15,094 nucleotides of DNA from Ruminococcaceae bacterium UBA1865 (GTDB taxonomy: Bacteria > Bacillota > Clostridia > Oscillospirales > Acutalibacteraceae): NCBI GenBank assembly GCA_002338255.1, contig DDHX01000060.1:58041-73134 (forward strand). Reading direction: 5' to 3'. How positions within the stretch are numbered: position 1 is the first letter of the stretch; the number at the start of each line of letters is the position of its first letter. Both the position numbers and the translations under genes were made by a program. Below, piece by piece: positions 1 through 7,514 of the stretch. The notes beneath the pieces are model-generated. The model was given only the letters and a program-made list of their open reading frames with translations. It did not search any database and had not been told where the DNA came from.

Positions 1-435
1 GCTGAAATCACGTACCTTTATTAGAATTGTGTTTTCTTCCTTTAAATATGCGGTAATGTCTGCACTGAAAGGAGTATAGCCTCCGGTATGCGAGCAGACC
101 TCTGTCCCATTCAGGTAGACGGTTGCCACCTGATCTACGGCGCCAAAATGCAGAAGCACACGTCCCACATTAAAGTCCGGTGGGAGGTGAAGGGTGCGCT
201 GATACCACAGCGTCTGCGTGGGCAAAAGTGAACGCATCACTCCGCTCAGTTCACATTCGGGCGAAAAAGGAACCAGAATATCCCCGTCAAATTGCTCAGG
301 AAGCTCTTCGGTTCCGGTAATGGCGTATTGCCATGTTCCATTTAAATTAAGGTAGCTGTCCCGTTCCATCTGCGGCCGGGGATATTCGTTTAAAATATTG
401 TTTTGGTCAAGATTTTCTCCCCATTTTGTTTTCAT
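1..435 (-). CDS. Glycoside hydrolase family 2 protein, N-terminal part (runs off the left edge)
   Basis: The first 145 codons of a gene that continues beyond the window. The translation begins MKTKWGENLDQ and contains a typical GH2 sugar-binding (jelly-roll) domain: LNLNGTWQYAI near residues 34-44, LWYQRTLHLP near 80-89, then FGAVDQVATVYLNG and GGYTPFSADIT. This pattern is seen in beta-galactosidase/beta-glucuronidase-type enzymes, which hydrolyse terminal beta-linked sugars from oligosaccharides. No signal peptide is visible, so the enzyme is probably cytoplasmic and acts on imported sugars. The ATG at 433-435 has a GGAGAG ribosome site about 6 nt upstream, and that site lies inside the end of the transporter gene. 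The two genes overlap by 29 bp, which implies one operon and possible translational coupling. The catalytic TIM barrel lies outside the window, so the exact sugar specificity cannot be read. Confidence 0.85.
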   Translation of the reverse strand, partial: MKTKWGENLDQNNILNEYPRPQMERDSYLNLNGTWQYAITGTEELPEQFDGDILVPFSPECELSGVMRSLLPTQTLWYQRTLHLPPDFNVGRVLLHFGAVDQVATVYLNGTEVCSHTGGYTPFSADITAYLKEENTILIKVRDFS

Positions 436-1702
436 TGCGTTCTCTCCGTTTCAACATCATAATTGGGATTACAACAAACAGCAAAGCAGCCGCGGCTGCA
501 AGAAAAATGGACGGCGTAGGTACATTTTTTACAACGCCTAATTCCACGTAAGTGCTGCTGCTGTTTTTGATAACCGCGGCTCCAATATAGGGGCCGATGA
601 TCATAGGCAGTAATACCGCGAAAATCATACGGATTCCCTGAAAATGCCCGGCTTTATCGACCGGGGTGTAATCGCGGACTGTAGCGGAAAGGGAGGCTGT
701 GACCAGCATATATCCGGACATCATCACTGCGCCCGCAACAATCACAAAGAGTACTGTCCGTGCAAAGAACATACCGACCAGTCCCATTAGCATAACAGCT
801 GCTGCGGGAAATACGAATTTCAGTTTTCCTACCTTATCGATAAAATTACCGCCAATCACACTAACCACGGAAGCAACAATCAGCACGATACCCAGCACAA
901 TCGCATACGAATTGATTTTCAGGTAGTTTTGCATATAGATAATCAAATAGGGAAAGAAAATCTGTACTGCAACCGAAAAAAGCAATAAGGCACAAAGAGC
1001 AAGATACAGGAATGGATTTCCACGTATTACAGAGGGCTTAAACCCATAAATCAGATTTTTAAAAAAGGAATTCTCTTTTCTCTCAATCTTTTTGTCTTTC
1101 AACAGAAAAATTGAGACAACCCCCGTCAGTGTTACCATGCTGCCAAAAATGGTGAAAAATTCTCTCCAGCGTCCCTGTTGTGTCATTGAGTCGAATGCCC
1201 CAAAAATGATCAGCATGGAAATCAGCGGTAAGACAGCGAGAACCGATTCAACCTTTCCACGGTTTTCTTTGTTTGTAACGTCAGTGATGTAGGCATTAAA
1301 GGCTGCATCGTTGGCGGTTGAACCGAAAAAGGTCATAACACAGTCCATCACCACCACAAATGCGGCGGCTGTTGCGACAGCATTCGCGGCAGGAAACCAC
1401 ACCGCAACATTTTGCACGCTGATAAATCCGAATGCCATCGTGGAAAATCCCCACAATATGTAGCCTCCGCATACAAACACCTTGCGCTTACCCAATTTAT
1501 CCGACAGCGCACCCATCAGTAAGGTGGTCAGCGTTGCCACAATGGCGCTGGCGGCAACCATGGCAGCTATGTAGTTGGGATCGGTGGAAATGGTATTATA
1601 AAGAAAAACATTGAAGTACATATTCTCGATTGTCCATGCAAATTGCCCCATCAAACCAATGAGCATAAATGACGCCCATATCCGTTTTGTTAGTTTGCTC
1701 AT
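407..1702 (-). CDS. MFS transporter, probably for a sugar or glycoside
   Basis: A 431-residue membrane protein with about 12 hydrophobic segments. MFS motif A is clear in the loop after the second segment (GALSDKLGKRKVF, about residues 64-76), and a degenerate copy sits in the second half (GGNFIDKVGKLKF, about 284-296). DVTNKENRGK near 141-150 and VRDYTPVDKAGHF near 342-353 resemble the cytoplasmic loops of GPH-like and other sugar-type MFS carriers. The gene lies directly upstream of, and overlaps, a GH2 glycosidase, so the likely job is uptake of the oligosaccharide or glycoside that the enzyme cleaves. The ATG at 1702 is preceded by GAGGGGGAA at good spacing, and a plausible promoter lies about 25 bp upstream. 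Family is secure. Substrate is inferred from the neighbour only, and efflux cannot be excluded. Confidence 0.85.
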   Translation of the reverse strand: MSKLTKRIWASFMLIGLMGQFAWTIENMYFNVFLYNTISTDPNYIAAMVAASAIVATLTTLLMGALSDKLGKRKVFVCGGYILWGFSTMAFGFISVQNVAVWFPAANAVATAAAFVVVMDCVMTFFGSTANDAAFNAYITDVTNKENRGKVESVLAVLPLISMLIIFGAFDSMTQQGRWREFFTIFGSMVTLTGVVSIFLLKDKKIERKENSFFKNLIYGFKPSVIRGNPFLYLALCALLLFSVAVQIFFPYLIIYMQNYLKINSYAIVLGIVLIVASVVSVIGGNFIDKVGKLKFVFPAAAVMLMGLVGMFFARTVLFVIVAGAVMMSGYMLVTASLSATVRDYTPVDKAGHFQGIRMIFAVLLPMIIGPYIGAAVIKNSSSTYVELGVVKNVPTPSIFLAAAAALLFVVIPIMMLKRRERNENKMGRKS

Positions 1703-1725
1703 GATGTTCCCCCTCAGTTCCCTGT

Positions 1726-1754
1726 TTTATAATTTATGAGTTGTCTTGCACCAA
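1726..1754 (-). promoter_or_regulatory. Candidate promoter of the MFS-GH2 operon
   Basis: On the minus strand, TTGGTG (1749-1754) and TATAAA (1726-1731) are separated by 17 bp. Transcription would start about 17 bp ahead of the MFS start codon. The -35 box is weak. No clear intrinsic terminator separates this promoter from the upstream flavodoxin gene, so read-through from that gene is also possible. Confidence 0.45.
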
Positions 1755-1772
1755 TCAACAAAAAACGACTTT

Positions 1773-2255
1773 TCAAAGCGCTAAATTTTTAGCCCACTGA
1801 ACCGCTTTTTCAGCGCTTGCTTCTTTATCATTTTTTAACGGGTCGACAAAATCGATTTCACCGATAAACTCATTGTCTGGAAGTGCTTCCTTGAACATCT
1901 TAAAGCATTTTTCTACTCCGCCGCCTAAATTACAGGCAAATAAAGCAACCTTTTTCCCGCTGAACCGGTATTGTTTAACAAATGTATTGTATGGCGCCGC
2001 ATAAGTTCCCGCCCAAATCGGTGTACCAATTACGATATTTTCATAGGAGTCCAACTCTACTCCTTGATTAGTTAACTCAGGCAGCTCCTTAAAGACAACA
2101 CTTTTTCCTCCCCAAACATATTTTTTAAATCCGGAAGATGGAAATTCCTTTTTTGTTTTCAATTCCAACAAATCCGCTTTCAACTCTTTCGCAATCCGCT
2201 CGGCAATGAATTTTGTATTTCCCTCTAATGAATAGAACACTACTAACGTTTTCAT
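1773..2255 (-). CDS. Flavodoxin-like FMN protein
   Basis: A 160-residue protein beginning MKTLVVFYSLEGNTKFIAE. The first beta strand and its phosphate-binding loop (YSLEGNT, residues 8-14) are those of a flavodoxin fold. VIGTPIWAGTYAAPYNTF and VALFACNLGGG match the FMN-isoalloxazine loops of stand-alone flavodoxins of the flavodoxin_4/5 type. Such proteins carry electrons or act as small NAD(P)H-linked quinone or flavin reductases in the cytoplasm. The ATG at 2255 was chosen because AGGGG lies 8-9 nt upstream and the flavodoxin fold begins exactly there. A longer in-frame reading of 202 codons adds an N-terminus that matches nothing. The gene looks monocistronic, with a palindrome in its promoter region. 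The redox partner is unknown. Confidence 0.85.
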   Translation of the reverse strand: MKTLVVFYSLEGNTKFIAERIAKELKADLLELKTKKEFPSSGFKKYVWGGKSVVFKELPELTNQGVELDSYENIVIGTPIWAGTYAAPYNTFVKQYRFSGKKVALFACNLGGGVEKCFKMFKEALPDNEFIGEIDFVDPLKNDKEASAEKAVQWAKNLAL

Positions 2256-2290
2256 CTTGTAATTCCCCTTTTTATTGTTTTTTATTGTTG

Positions 2291-2309
2291 TATAATATTG
2301 AATAATATA
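2291..2309. promoter_or_regulatory. Near-perfect palindrome upstream of the flavodoxin gene, candidate operator
   Basis: TATAATATTGAATAATATA is a 19-bp inverted repeat with one mismatched pair and an odd centre. It lies 36-54 bp upstream of the flavodoxin start and covers the likely -10 region (TATTAT/TATACA on the minus strand, with CTGACT as a possible -35). The position is typical for a repressor site, for example of a redox or peroxide regulator. The regulator cannot be named, and the AT richness means chance is possible. Confidence 0.35.
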
Positions 2310-2424
2310 GGCAATAGTCAGTGATTTCTTCCTGTGCCGACGACCAATAATTGTCACACTATTATTACATAAACCAATCATAACACGATTGAGTCAAACA
2401 TAAAATAAAAATTTTTAGATGTAC

Positions 2425-2461
2425 AAAAAATCCCTTTACCCAAAATGGATAAAGGGATTTT
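2425..2461 (-). terminator. Intrinsic terminator of the PHP-phosphoesterase gene
   Basis: On the minus strand, a 12-bp-plus stem (AAAATCCCTTTA 2427-2438 with TAAAGGGATTTT 2450-2461, extended by CC/GG around one bulge) is followed by a U tract (the A run at 2425-2430). It lies 29 bp beyond the stop codon of the PHP gene. It separates that gene from the flavodoxin gene. Confidence 0.85.
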
Positions 2462-2489
2462 AAATTGCGGCAGTACGATAAAACGATTT

Positions 2490-5400
2490 TTATTTCAAAA
2501 TAGTTGCTATCGCTACCGGTGCTTTTTGAGAATTAAGATAAAATCCGCAACCTGCGCCTGCTTTACCAACCGCCGTTACCTTAAAGAAATAATCTCTGCC
2601 GACAGATTTTACGAATTTAACTCTGAATACCGATGCTGTACCGGCAACAAAGGTTGGCATTGATTCCGCTGTAATTTTAAAGGTATAATCCGCGTCTGCT
2701 TTAACATTAAACGGAAGGGTTGTGTCGCTCTTTGCGTTAGGAGCAGCAGAACCGACTGTTGCGACCAAAAGCTTCACACCGTTCACATAGATACCGGCCT
2801 GTGTGCCGAGCGCACCGATTCCAATTATCTTAAAGTAGTAATCATTGTCAGATGTTCTGACAAGCTCTATGCTGAACACGCCAGCCGTTCCCACTACCAA
2901 TGTCGGTACATGACCGTTCACGCCTGTGATTTTAAACTGATAAGCACCCTTAACATTAAAATCAGCTGTTGTATCACTGATAAATGTTGCAGGTGGTGTG
3001 GAGAAATCAAGATTCGAAGATGGTTTGGACGGAGTATTCACTGCTTTTATTTCCGCGCGGTCACGAACCCGAATGCGAGGGCCATCCGTGTCATAAGAGA
3101 CCAGACCAATTGCGCTGATTGTTTTTCCTACCTGCGCAATGGTTTCTAACGGTGTGCTGAGTTGCGTAGAACTACCGATATAGCCATCGATGAAGACTCT
3201 TAGTTCTGCACCGCTGCTATCCTTAAGCAGTACATACGACAAAACATTATTTTCAAGAACAGCATTTGTGATTTGGCCTTGAACTTGAATTAGCCTGCCG
3301 CCATTGGCTGCGTAATCAGCGGCTTGCTTTGTTGTTACAGTTGCAGGAGCAATCGGATGAATTTCTGTATCGATGACGTCTGCACTGATTACGCGCAGCT
3401 CCAAATCACCAAGATACTGGTAGAGACTTCCGACAACACGAACCTTTTGCCCGACTTTGATTTCGCCGCTGTTGATCGGGAAAATGTTGATACCACCTGT
3501 TTCATCCTGAATATAAATGGTGTCAAAGAATGCATTTCCGGTTTGCGTACCTGCGGTTACAATTCCCTCCACCGCAAAGGTTTCACCGATTGCTTGTTTG
3601 CGAACATCCCCGATTTTGGTCGTATCAATATTCTTTTTGACAGAATCAAGTATATTGCTTATGATGGTGTAATTGGTATACTGCAGGTCAGCGTAACTGT
3701 CCATCGATACCTTCACTTCAAAGTCCGACATAAAAACCGTTCCGCCGACAAAAACATTTCCTTTGCCGACTTTCTCCTGTGCCAGAGCACAGGCATCACC
3801 TTGTTTCTTGACGGCTTTACTTTCATCATAATCAGCTTTTCCGTCAGAAGCGGGAACGTTACTTTCGTATTTTCCATCTGTCATTTTGGAGTTAATGGAA
3901 TAGGTTGTATTGTATCCTTCAACAAGCTTTGTGGCGTTCTCCCCCGGTGTTACGGTACAGCCGCTGTAAAAACTATATTTCTGCCCGTCTACAACTCCTT
4001 GCAGATACGGGGATTCCTTATTCACATTGGTCATGTACACTCTGAATTTTTGCCCGCCATTCGTTACATCATCAAGAACTTCATCGCTGCTGATGGTAGT
4101 TTTAGCTCCTATTGCCTTCAAGAGGTTGTTGATCTGGGTGCTGGAGGTATAGGGGTCCTCAGCAGCGTCCTGATAATCGGCTAAACCGCAGGTAATAACG
4201 GTGCCGCCGTTTTCAACGTACTCTTTTACCATCGCAATAAAATCATCGCTAAAGGTCATTGGCGTGTAAGAAACGCCGTTGGATGTCGCTGTTTTCTTTG
4301 CAGGGGCTGAAATTATGAGCAGGCTAACTCCGTCAAGCATTTCTTTGGTGATTTGAGTCTTTTCAACTTTCACCTGAATTTGATCTGCGGCGGCGATTGC
4401 AGTAAAATTGTTCATGTTGTTGGCATAATAACCGTTGACATAATCATTATAGTGCGTGCCGTCAATCAATACCTTCGTTACAACTTTCGGGTCGGAAAAG
4501 TTCAGCTTCAGAACATCGGTAAATATTTTTTCTACACCGTCAATTGTTGCTACCAACTTAACATCAACATTGCAAGTGCCGGATTTTGCGCTTGTGTATT
4601 GAAAACTATAGTCTTTCGTAGCGAGGGAGTCCACAGTACCAATATCCAGTACCGTTTTAATGATTGTACCATCAATTGAATATTCCAATGATTTTATATT
4701 CATTGGTACAGACTCATTGTTATATAAATTAGACGTAATCGTCAGTTCTTCGCTCTTGACAGGCAATGCTGTACTGGCAGATGTTTTAGAAATACCGGCT
4801 TTATCGACCTCGCCTACCCACACCGGTGCAGTTACGGCAATATCTTTGTCAGGCTGTGTTACGCGAATATAGTAGTAGGAGTAGTTTGCCGGAAGCTGGA
4901 ACGTAACATCTTCATCGGAGGAAGTAACTGTTTTGGTCGCTGCCACTTTGCCTCCGTTGACAATAACATCTACTTTGCCGATTGCTTCTTTATCCGGATC
5001 GGAAATTTTCACATCAATATTAACATCATCCGGCTTTGAGTCTAAAATTGTGCCCATGATTTCATTGTTCAGTTTATATGTGATTTTTAAATCATTATCT
5101 TCCGACGCATAGATTCGTCTGTTTCTCATCGCATCATACAGATTATCCTCTGTAAGGGAATCCGCTAAAATAACACTGCGGGCTGTGTTGGCATCGCCCC
5201 ATTTGCCTTTATGGTTATCCTGATTATTGGTTGGCGCAACATGCCATCCTTTATCCAATGCGCGTGTATAATATTCATAGGATGGAAAATATCCGGAGCC
5301 GCGCACAGCGCCTTCCCCGTTTCCAACCTCAACCATATTGACTACCTTATCGATTTGCGGACTATAGTTCGCAAAATCATTAAAGTCACCAAAGGTAGTT

Positions 5401-6944
5401 CCCGGATGATTGAATTGAGAGATAGAATCCGGATTCTGCACCAATCGCGCATAGTAATTAGAAAGCGCGCTTGCAGTTTTATATTGTGCAGCATTTCGGT
5501 TTTCAAACCCATTTGTATTATAGGTATTAATATGCCCGATTCCATTTGACCAGGTCATTTCAAAGCCATAGATACCAAGGAAAGTGTGGTCGCCCTTTAT
5601 TACTTTTTGATCCGTTATTTTTTGGGCGGCTGCTTTACCGGATAACCATTTGGTACTGCTTGATCCATCCTCTAAACTTGCGGTGCCTGCCGTTGTTTCA
5701 AGCGAATTTGAGTGGTCGGTTACCGCAAGAAAATCCAGGTTGTCAACTTTCGAGGCATAATCAAAAGCTTCTTTTACACTGCCAATACCGTCAGAATTTG
5801 TTGTATGGGAATGAAGCTGGCCAAAATAAATATTGTAGTTATTGTTAACGCGTTCACTAAAGATAAAACTCGCCTGTGCGCTGTCAAGTTTTCCTAATGC
5901 GGTCGCCTTCGCCAAAACGGTAACAGGCAGTTTTGGGGCAGCAAAAGGAGCATTGTAAGAATTCCAAGTAGTTCCATCGTCAACAGAATACGTAATATGC
6001 GAATCTAAGGTTGCACATTTCAACGTAATCAAATCACCAATTTTAATGCTCCCGCCGTTTGGTTTCGCTGTTACGGAATCCACCGTTGCCTGGGTATATT
6101 GGAATGTGGCGGGAACGCTGTCTGTCAATCCGGTTTTGGTTGCGTAAGCAACGACGGTAGCCGGAAGTTCATTTAGTTTCGGCTTATTGTCCGTATCATA
6201 AGTCTGTTCCTCGCCGCTATTAATTTTGTATTTGATCGTGGCGCCCGCTGTTTCAGAACTAAGTGAAAGCGCTTGGCCAAGCGCAACTGCGCTGCCGCTA
6301 ACAGGCTCCGCAACAACCCCGTTCACCGTAGACGCATCTGTCACAGGAGTCCCTTTTACAAAAACATTGTTGATGTAACTATTGCCGGTGCTTACAGTAC
6401 CACCATTTACTGATACATTACTGCTCATAATGAGGCGAATGTGCAAGCTATCTTGATTGGAAGCTTCGGCAGGAAGTGCCAAATCCTTCATCCAATCGCT
6501 CAGCTTTGAATCTTCGCTGATTACATAATTTGCTCCATCTACGTCTATAAACTTAACTCCATCAGTACTGTACTGCACTTTCCAGTCCCGTGGGCCAGTC
6601 TTTGAAGAACGAGTTTGAGCGGATAAGATTAGGGAATCAAATCCTTTCGAGGATAATGAAATCTCCCAGTATTTTGAATTCGCGCCGTCGTCCCAGCCTG
6701 TTATGTACAAACCGTTGGCTGACACCGTCCGAGTTCCTGTTGCAGTGGCCGTTAAAGAGGCTTCGTCTTTTTGCAATCCGTCAGTTGCAAGAATCGGAAT
6801 ATTTGAATCTTTAAATCCATCCCATGATGCAAGGGTCTGCTGCACCCCTGCGGCATTAGCGGTTGTGCCGGTACTGACAAGTGCTGAAAAGGCAATCAAA
6901 ACGGTTAATAGTAGTGCTAAAGGCTGCTGTAAACGTTTTTTCAT
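2490..6944 (-). CDS. Secreted multidomain PHP-family (CehA/McbA-like) metallohydrolase
   Basis: A 1,484-residue exported protein. A signal peptide (about 1-31, MKKRLQQPLALLLTV... cleaved near ANA-A) is followed by a beta-sandwich domain (36-200) and two chitobiase/hexosaminidase-C-like Ig modules (about 210-284 and 290-364). A PHP phosphoesterase domain (about 370-620) carries metal-ligand motifs LHSHTTNSD (H378, H380), VTDHSN (D410, H411), GFEMTW (E462), FNHPG (H513) and NNQDNH (D576, H578). Then come Ig/CARDB-like linkers, a Rossmann/DUF4350-like region (820-1105), two tandem OB folds (about 1110-1300) and two C-terminal repeats. PHP domains hydrolyse phosphoesters or other esters with bound metal ions. 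OB folds in secreted nucleases bind nucleic acid, so an extracellular phosphodiesterase or nuclease role is plausible, but the substrate is unknown. The ATG at 6944 has GGAG 8 nt upstream. A GTG five codons earlier overlaps that ribosome site and was rejected. Confidence 0.85.
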   Translation of the reverse strand: MKKRLQQPLALLLTVLIAFSALVSTGTTANAAGVQQTLASWDGFKDSNIPILATDGLQKDEASLTATATGTRTVSANGLYITGWDDGANSKYWEISLSSKGFDSLILSAQTRSSKTGPRDWKVQYSTDGVKFIDVDGANYVISEDSKLSDWMKDLALPAEASNQDSLHIRLIMSSNVSVNGGTVSTGNSYINNVFVKGTPVTDASTVNGVVAEPVSGSAVALGQALSLSSETAGATIKYKINSGEEQTYDTDNKPKLNELPATVVAYATKTGLTDSVPATFQYTQATVDSVTAKPNGGSIKIGDLITLKCATLDSHITYSVDDGTTWNSYNAPFAAPKLPVTVLAKATALGKLDSAQASFIFSERVNNNYNIYFGQLHSHTTNSDGIGSVKEAFDYASKVDNLDFLAVTDHSNSLETTAGTASLEDGSSSTKWLSGKAAAQKITDQKVIKGDHTFLGIYGFEMTWSNGIGHINTYNTNGFENRNAAQYKTASALSNYYARLVQNPDSISQFNHPGTTFGDFNDFANYSPQIDKVVNMVEVGNGEGAVRGSGYFPSYEYYTRALDKGWHVAPTNNQDNHKGKWGDANTARSVILADSLTEDNLYDAMRNRRIYASEDNDLKITYKLNNEIMGTILDSKPDDVNIDVKISDPDKEAIGKVDVIVNGGKVAATKTVTSSDEDVTFQLPANYSYYYIRVTQPDKDIAVTAPVWVGEVDKAGISKTSASTALPVKSEELTITSNLYNNESVPMNIKSLEYSIDGTIIKTVLDIGTVDSLATKDYSFQYTSAKSGTCNVDVKLVATIDGVEKIFTDVLKLNFSDPKVVTKVLIDGTHYNDYVNGYYANNMNNFTAIAAADQIQVKVEKTQITKEMLDGVSLLIISAPAKKTATSNGVSYTPMTFSDDFIAMVKEYVENGGTVITCGLADYQDAAEDPYTSSTQINNLLKAIGAKTTISSDEVLDDVTNGGQKFRVYMTNVNKESPYLQGVVDGQKYSFYSGCTVTPGENATKLVEGYNTTYSINSKMTDGKYESNVPASDGKADYDESKAVKKQGDACALAQEKVGKGNVFVGGTVFMSDFEVKVSMDSYADLQYTNYTIISNILDSVKKNIDTTKIGDVRKQAIGETFAVEGIVTAGTQTGNAFFDTIYIQDETGGINIFPINSGEIKVGQKVRVVGSLYQYLGDLELRVISADVIDTEIHPIAPATVTTKQAADYAANGGRLIQVQGQITNAVLENNVLSYVLLKDSSGAELRVFIDGYIGSSTQLSTPLETIAQVGKTISAIGLVSYDTDGPRIRVRDRAEIKAVNTPSKPSSNLDFSTPPATFISDTTADFNVKGAYQFKITGVNGHVPTLVVGTAGVFSIELVRTSDNDYYFKIIGIGALGTQAGIYVNGVKLLVATVGSAAPNAKSDTTLPFNVKADADYTFKITAESMPTFVAGTASVFRVKFVKSVGRDYFFKVTAVGKAGAGCGFYLNSQKAPVAIATILK
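2493..2978 (-). repeat. Two C-terminal protein repeats of about 75 residues in the PHP protein
   Basis: Residues about 1323-1397 and 1405-1484 are diverged copies of one module. Shared landmarks are SDTT..FNVK, an aromatic followed by FKIT, PT.VVGTAGVF or PTFVAGTASVF, DYYFKI.G or DYFFKVTA, and a closing G.YVNG or GFYLNS. Similar all-beta modules end many clostridial secreted proteins. A role in cell-surface or substrate attachment is inferred from the terminal position only. Confidence 0.6.
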
Positions 6945-7001
6945 AATTTCTCTCCTCACAAAAAATCTTCCGAGCGATTTTTTACTCTACCACGTTACAA
7001 C

Positions 7002-7082
7002 TTACAGACAAAAACAGATTGCTAAAACACGAAATCCGCATGAATGAGAAAGCGTATTCCCGGTTTTTCTGTTGCGCGGCAT
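7002..7082 (-). CDS. Possible 26-residue leader ORF upstream of the PHP gene
   Basis: An ATG at 7082 opens a 26-codon frame (MPRNRKTGNTLSHSCGFRVL...) that ends with TAA at 7002-7004, 57 bp before the PHP gene. AAAGGA lies 7 nt ahead of the ATG, a real ribosome-site arrangement. The peptide resembles nothing I know. It is basic with a hydrophobic, Cys-rich end. It could be a translated leader peptide or chance. Confidence 0.25.
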   Translation of the reverse strand: MPRNRKTGNTLSHSCGFRVLAICFCL

Positions 7083-7145
7083 TACCGTCCTTTCCTCTTG
7101 ATTTGAAATTTATAAAAAATAAAATAACACTTGATTATGATTGGA

Positions 7146-7168
7146 GATGGCGCAGTATTGCGTGCATC
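7146..7168 (-). other. Hairpin in the PHP gene leader
   Basis: In the leader RNA, GATG/CATC and CGCA/TGCG pair around an ATAC loop, with a small asymmetric interior loop. It lies about 55 bp downstream of the TTGAAACC palindrome in the direction of transcription. No U tract follows, so it is not a terminator. Function is unknown. Confidence 0.3.
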
Positions 7169-7191
7169 AAATTCATCGTTTTAAAGTTTGA

Positions 7192-7207
7192 TTGAAACCG
7201 GTTTCAA
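7192..7207. promoter_or_regulatory. 16-bp perfect palindrome, LacI-family-type operator
   Basis: TTGAAACCGGTTTCAA is perfectly symmetric with a central CG, the signature of LacI/GalR-family binding sites. It lies in the leader of the PHP gene, roughly 120-135 bp downstream of the predicted transcription start and about 250 bp ahead of the start codon. There it could act as a roadblock operator. No LacI-family gene is in the window, so the regulator is unknown. Confidence 0.6.
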
Positions 7208-7312
7208 AAATAACTTATAAATGTTTCTTGGGATATTTGCTTTCATAATCCTATAAAAACAGATGACTATTATTCTCTATTTGTTTTGAAATGATATAAT
7301 ATTTAACATAAA

Positions 7313-7327
7313 TGTAAAATATTTACA
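7313..7327. promoter_or_regulatory. Inverted repeat at the PHP promoter start site
   Basis: TGTAAA-ATA-TTTACA (6-3-6) overlaps the predicted transcription start at about 7326, just downstream of the -10 box, which is a classic repressor position. It resembles the GlnR/TnrA half sites (TGTNA...TNACA), but the spacing is two bases too short for that family. The regulator is unassigned. Confidence 0.4.
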
Positions 7328-7332
7328 AATTA

Positions 7333-7361
7333 ATTATATGGTATTTCAATTTTATTGTCAA
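7333..7361 (-). promoter_or_regulatory. Perfect consensus housekeeping promoter for the PHP gene
   Basis: On the minus strand, TTGACA (7356-7361) and TATAAT (7333-7338) are separated by exactly 17 bp, a perfect sigma-A match. The predicted start near 7326 leaves a leader of about 380 nt before the PHP gene. Nothing else on this strand is a better target. A promoter this strong would be expected to need repression, which fits the two nearby palindromes. Confidence 0.75.
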
Positions 7362-7400
7362 TTATTATTTGAAGACATAAAAACAGAAGTTTCGCAAAAT

Positions 7401-7438
7401 TAAAAAGCCGGTATGGAAAATAAAATCCAATACCGGCT
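7401..7438 (-). terminator. Intrinsic terminator of the ABC-F gene
   Basis: On the minus strand, AGCCGGTATTGGA and TCCATACCGGCT form a GC-rich stem of about 12 bp around an AT-rich loop, followed by a run of U (complement of 7401-7405). It lies 77 bp after the ABC-F stop codon and just upstream of the PHP promoter, insulating the two units. Confidence 0.85.
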
Positions 7439-7514
7439 CATTTGTTTTATTCACTTTTATACGAACTTGTTGATGTGACAACTTGCTTTCGGACAAAAAA
7501 TCAAGGTATCTCCC

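Noticed and set aside
1755..1790. A possible terminator between the flavodoxin gene and the MFS promoter.
   Set aside because: Only short AAAA/TTTT pairing with no GC stem is visible, too weak to call.
3324..4184. A 286-codon open frame on the plus strand.
   Set aside because: It lies antisense within the PHP-protein gene, matches no family, and lacks a convincing ribosome site. It is a shadow of a real coding region.
7181..7246. A 21-codon ORF on the minus strand in the PHP leader (MKANIPRN...).
   Set aside because: The only SD-like sequence (AGGA) is 2 nt from the ATG, and the frame runs across the operator palindrome. It is probably chance.
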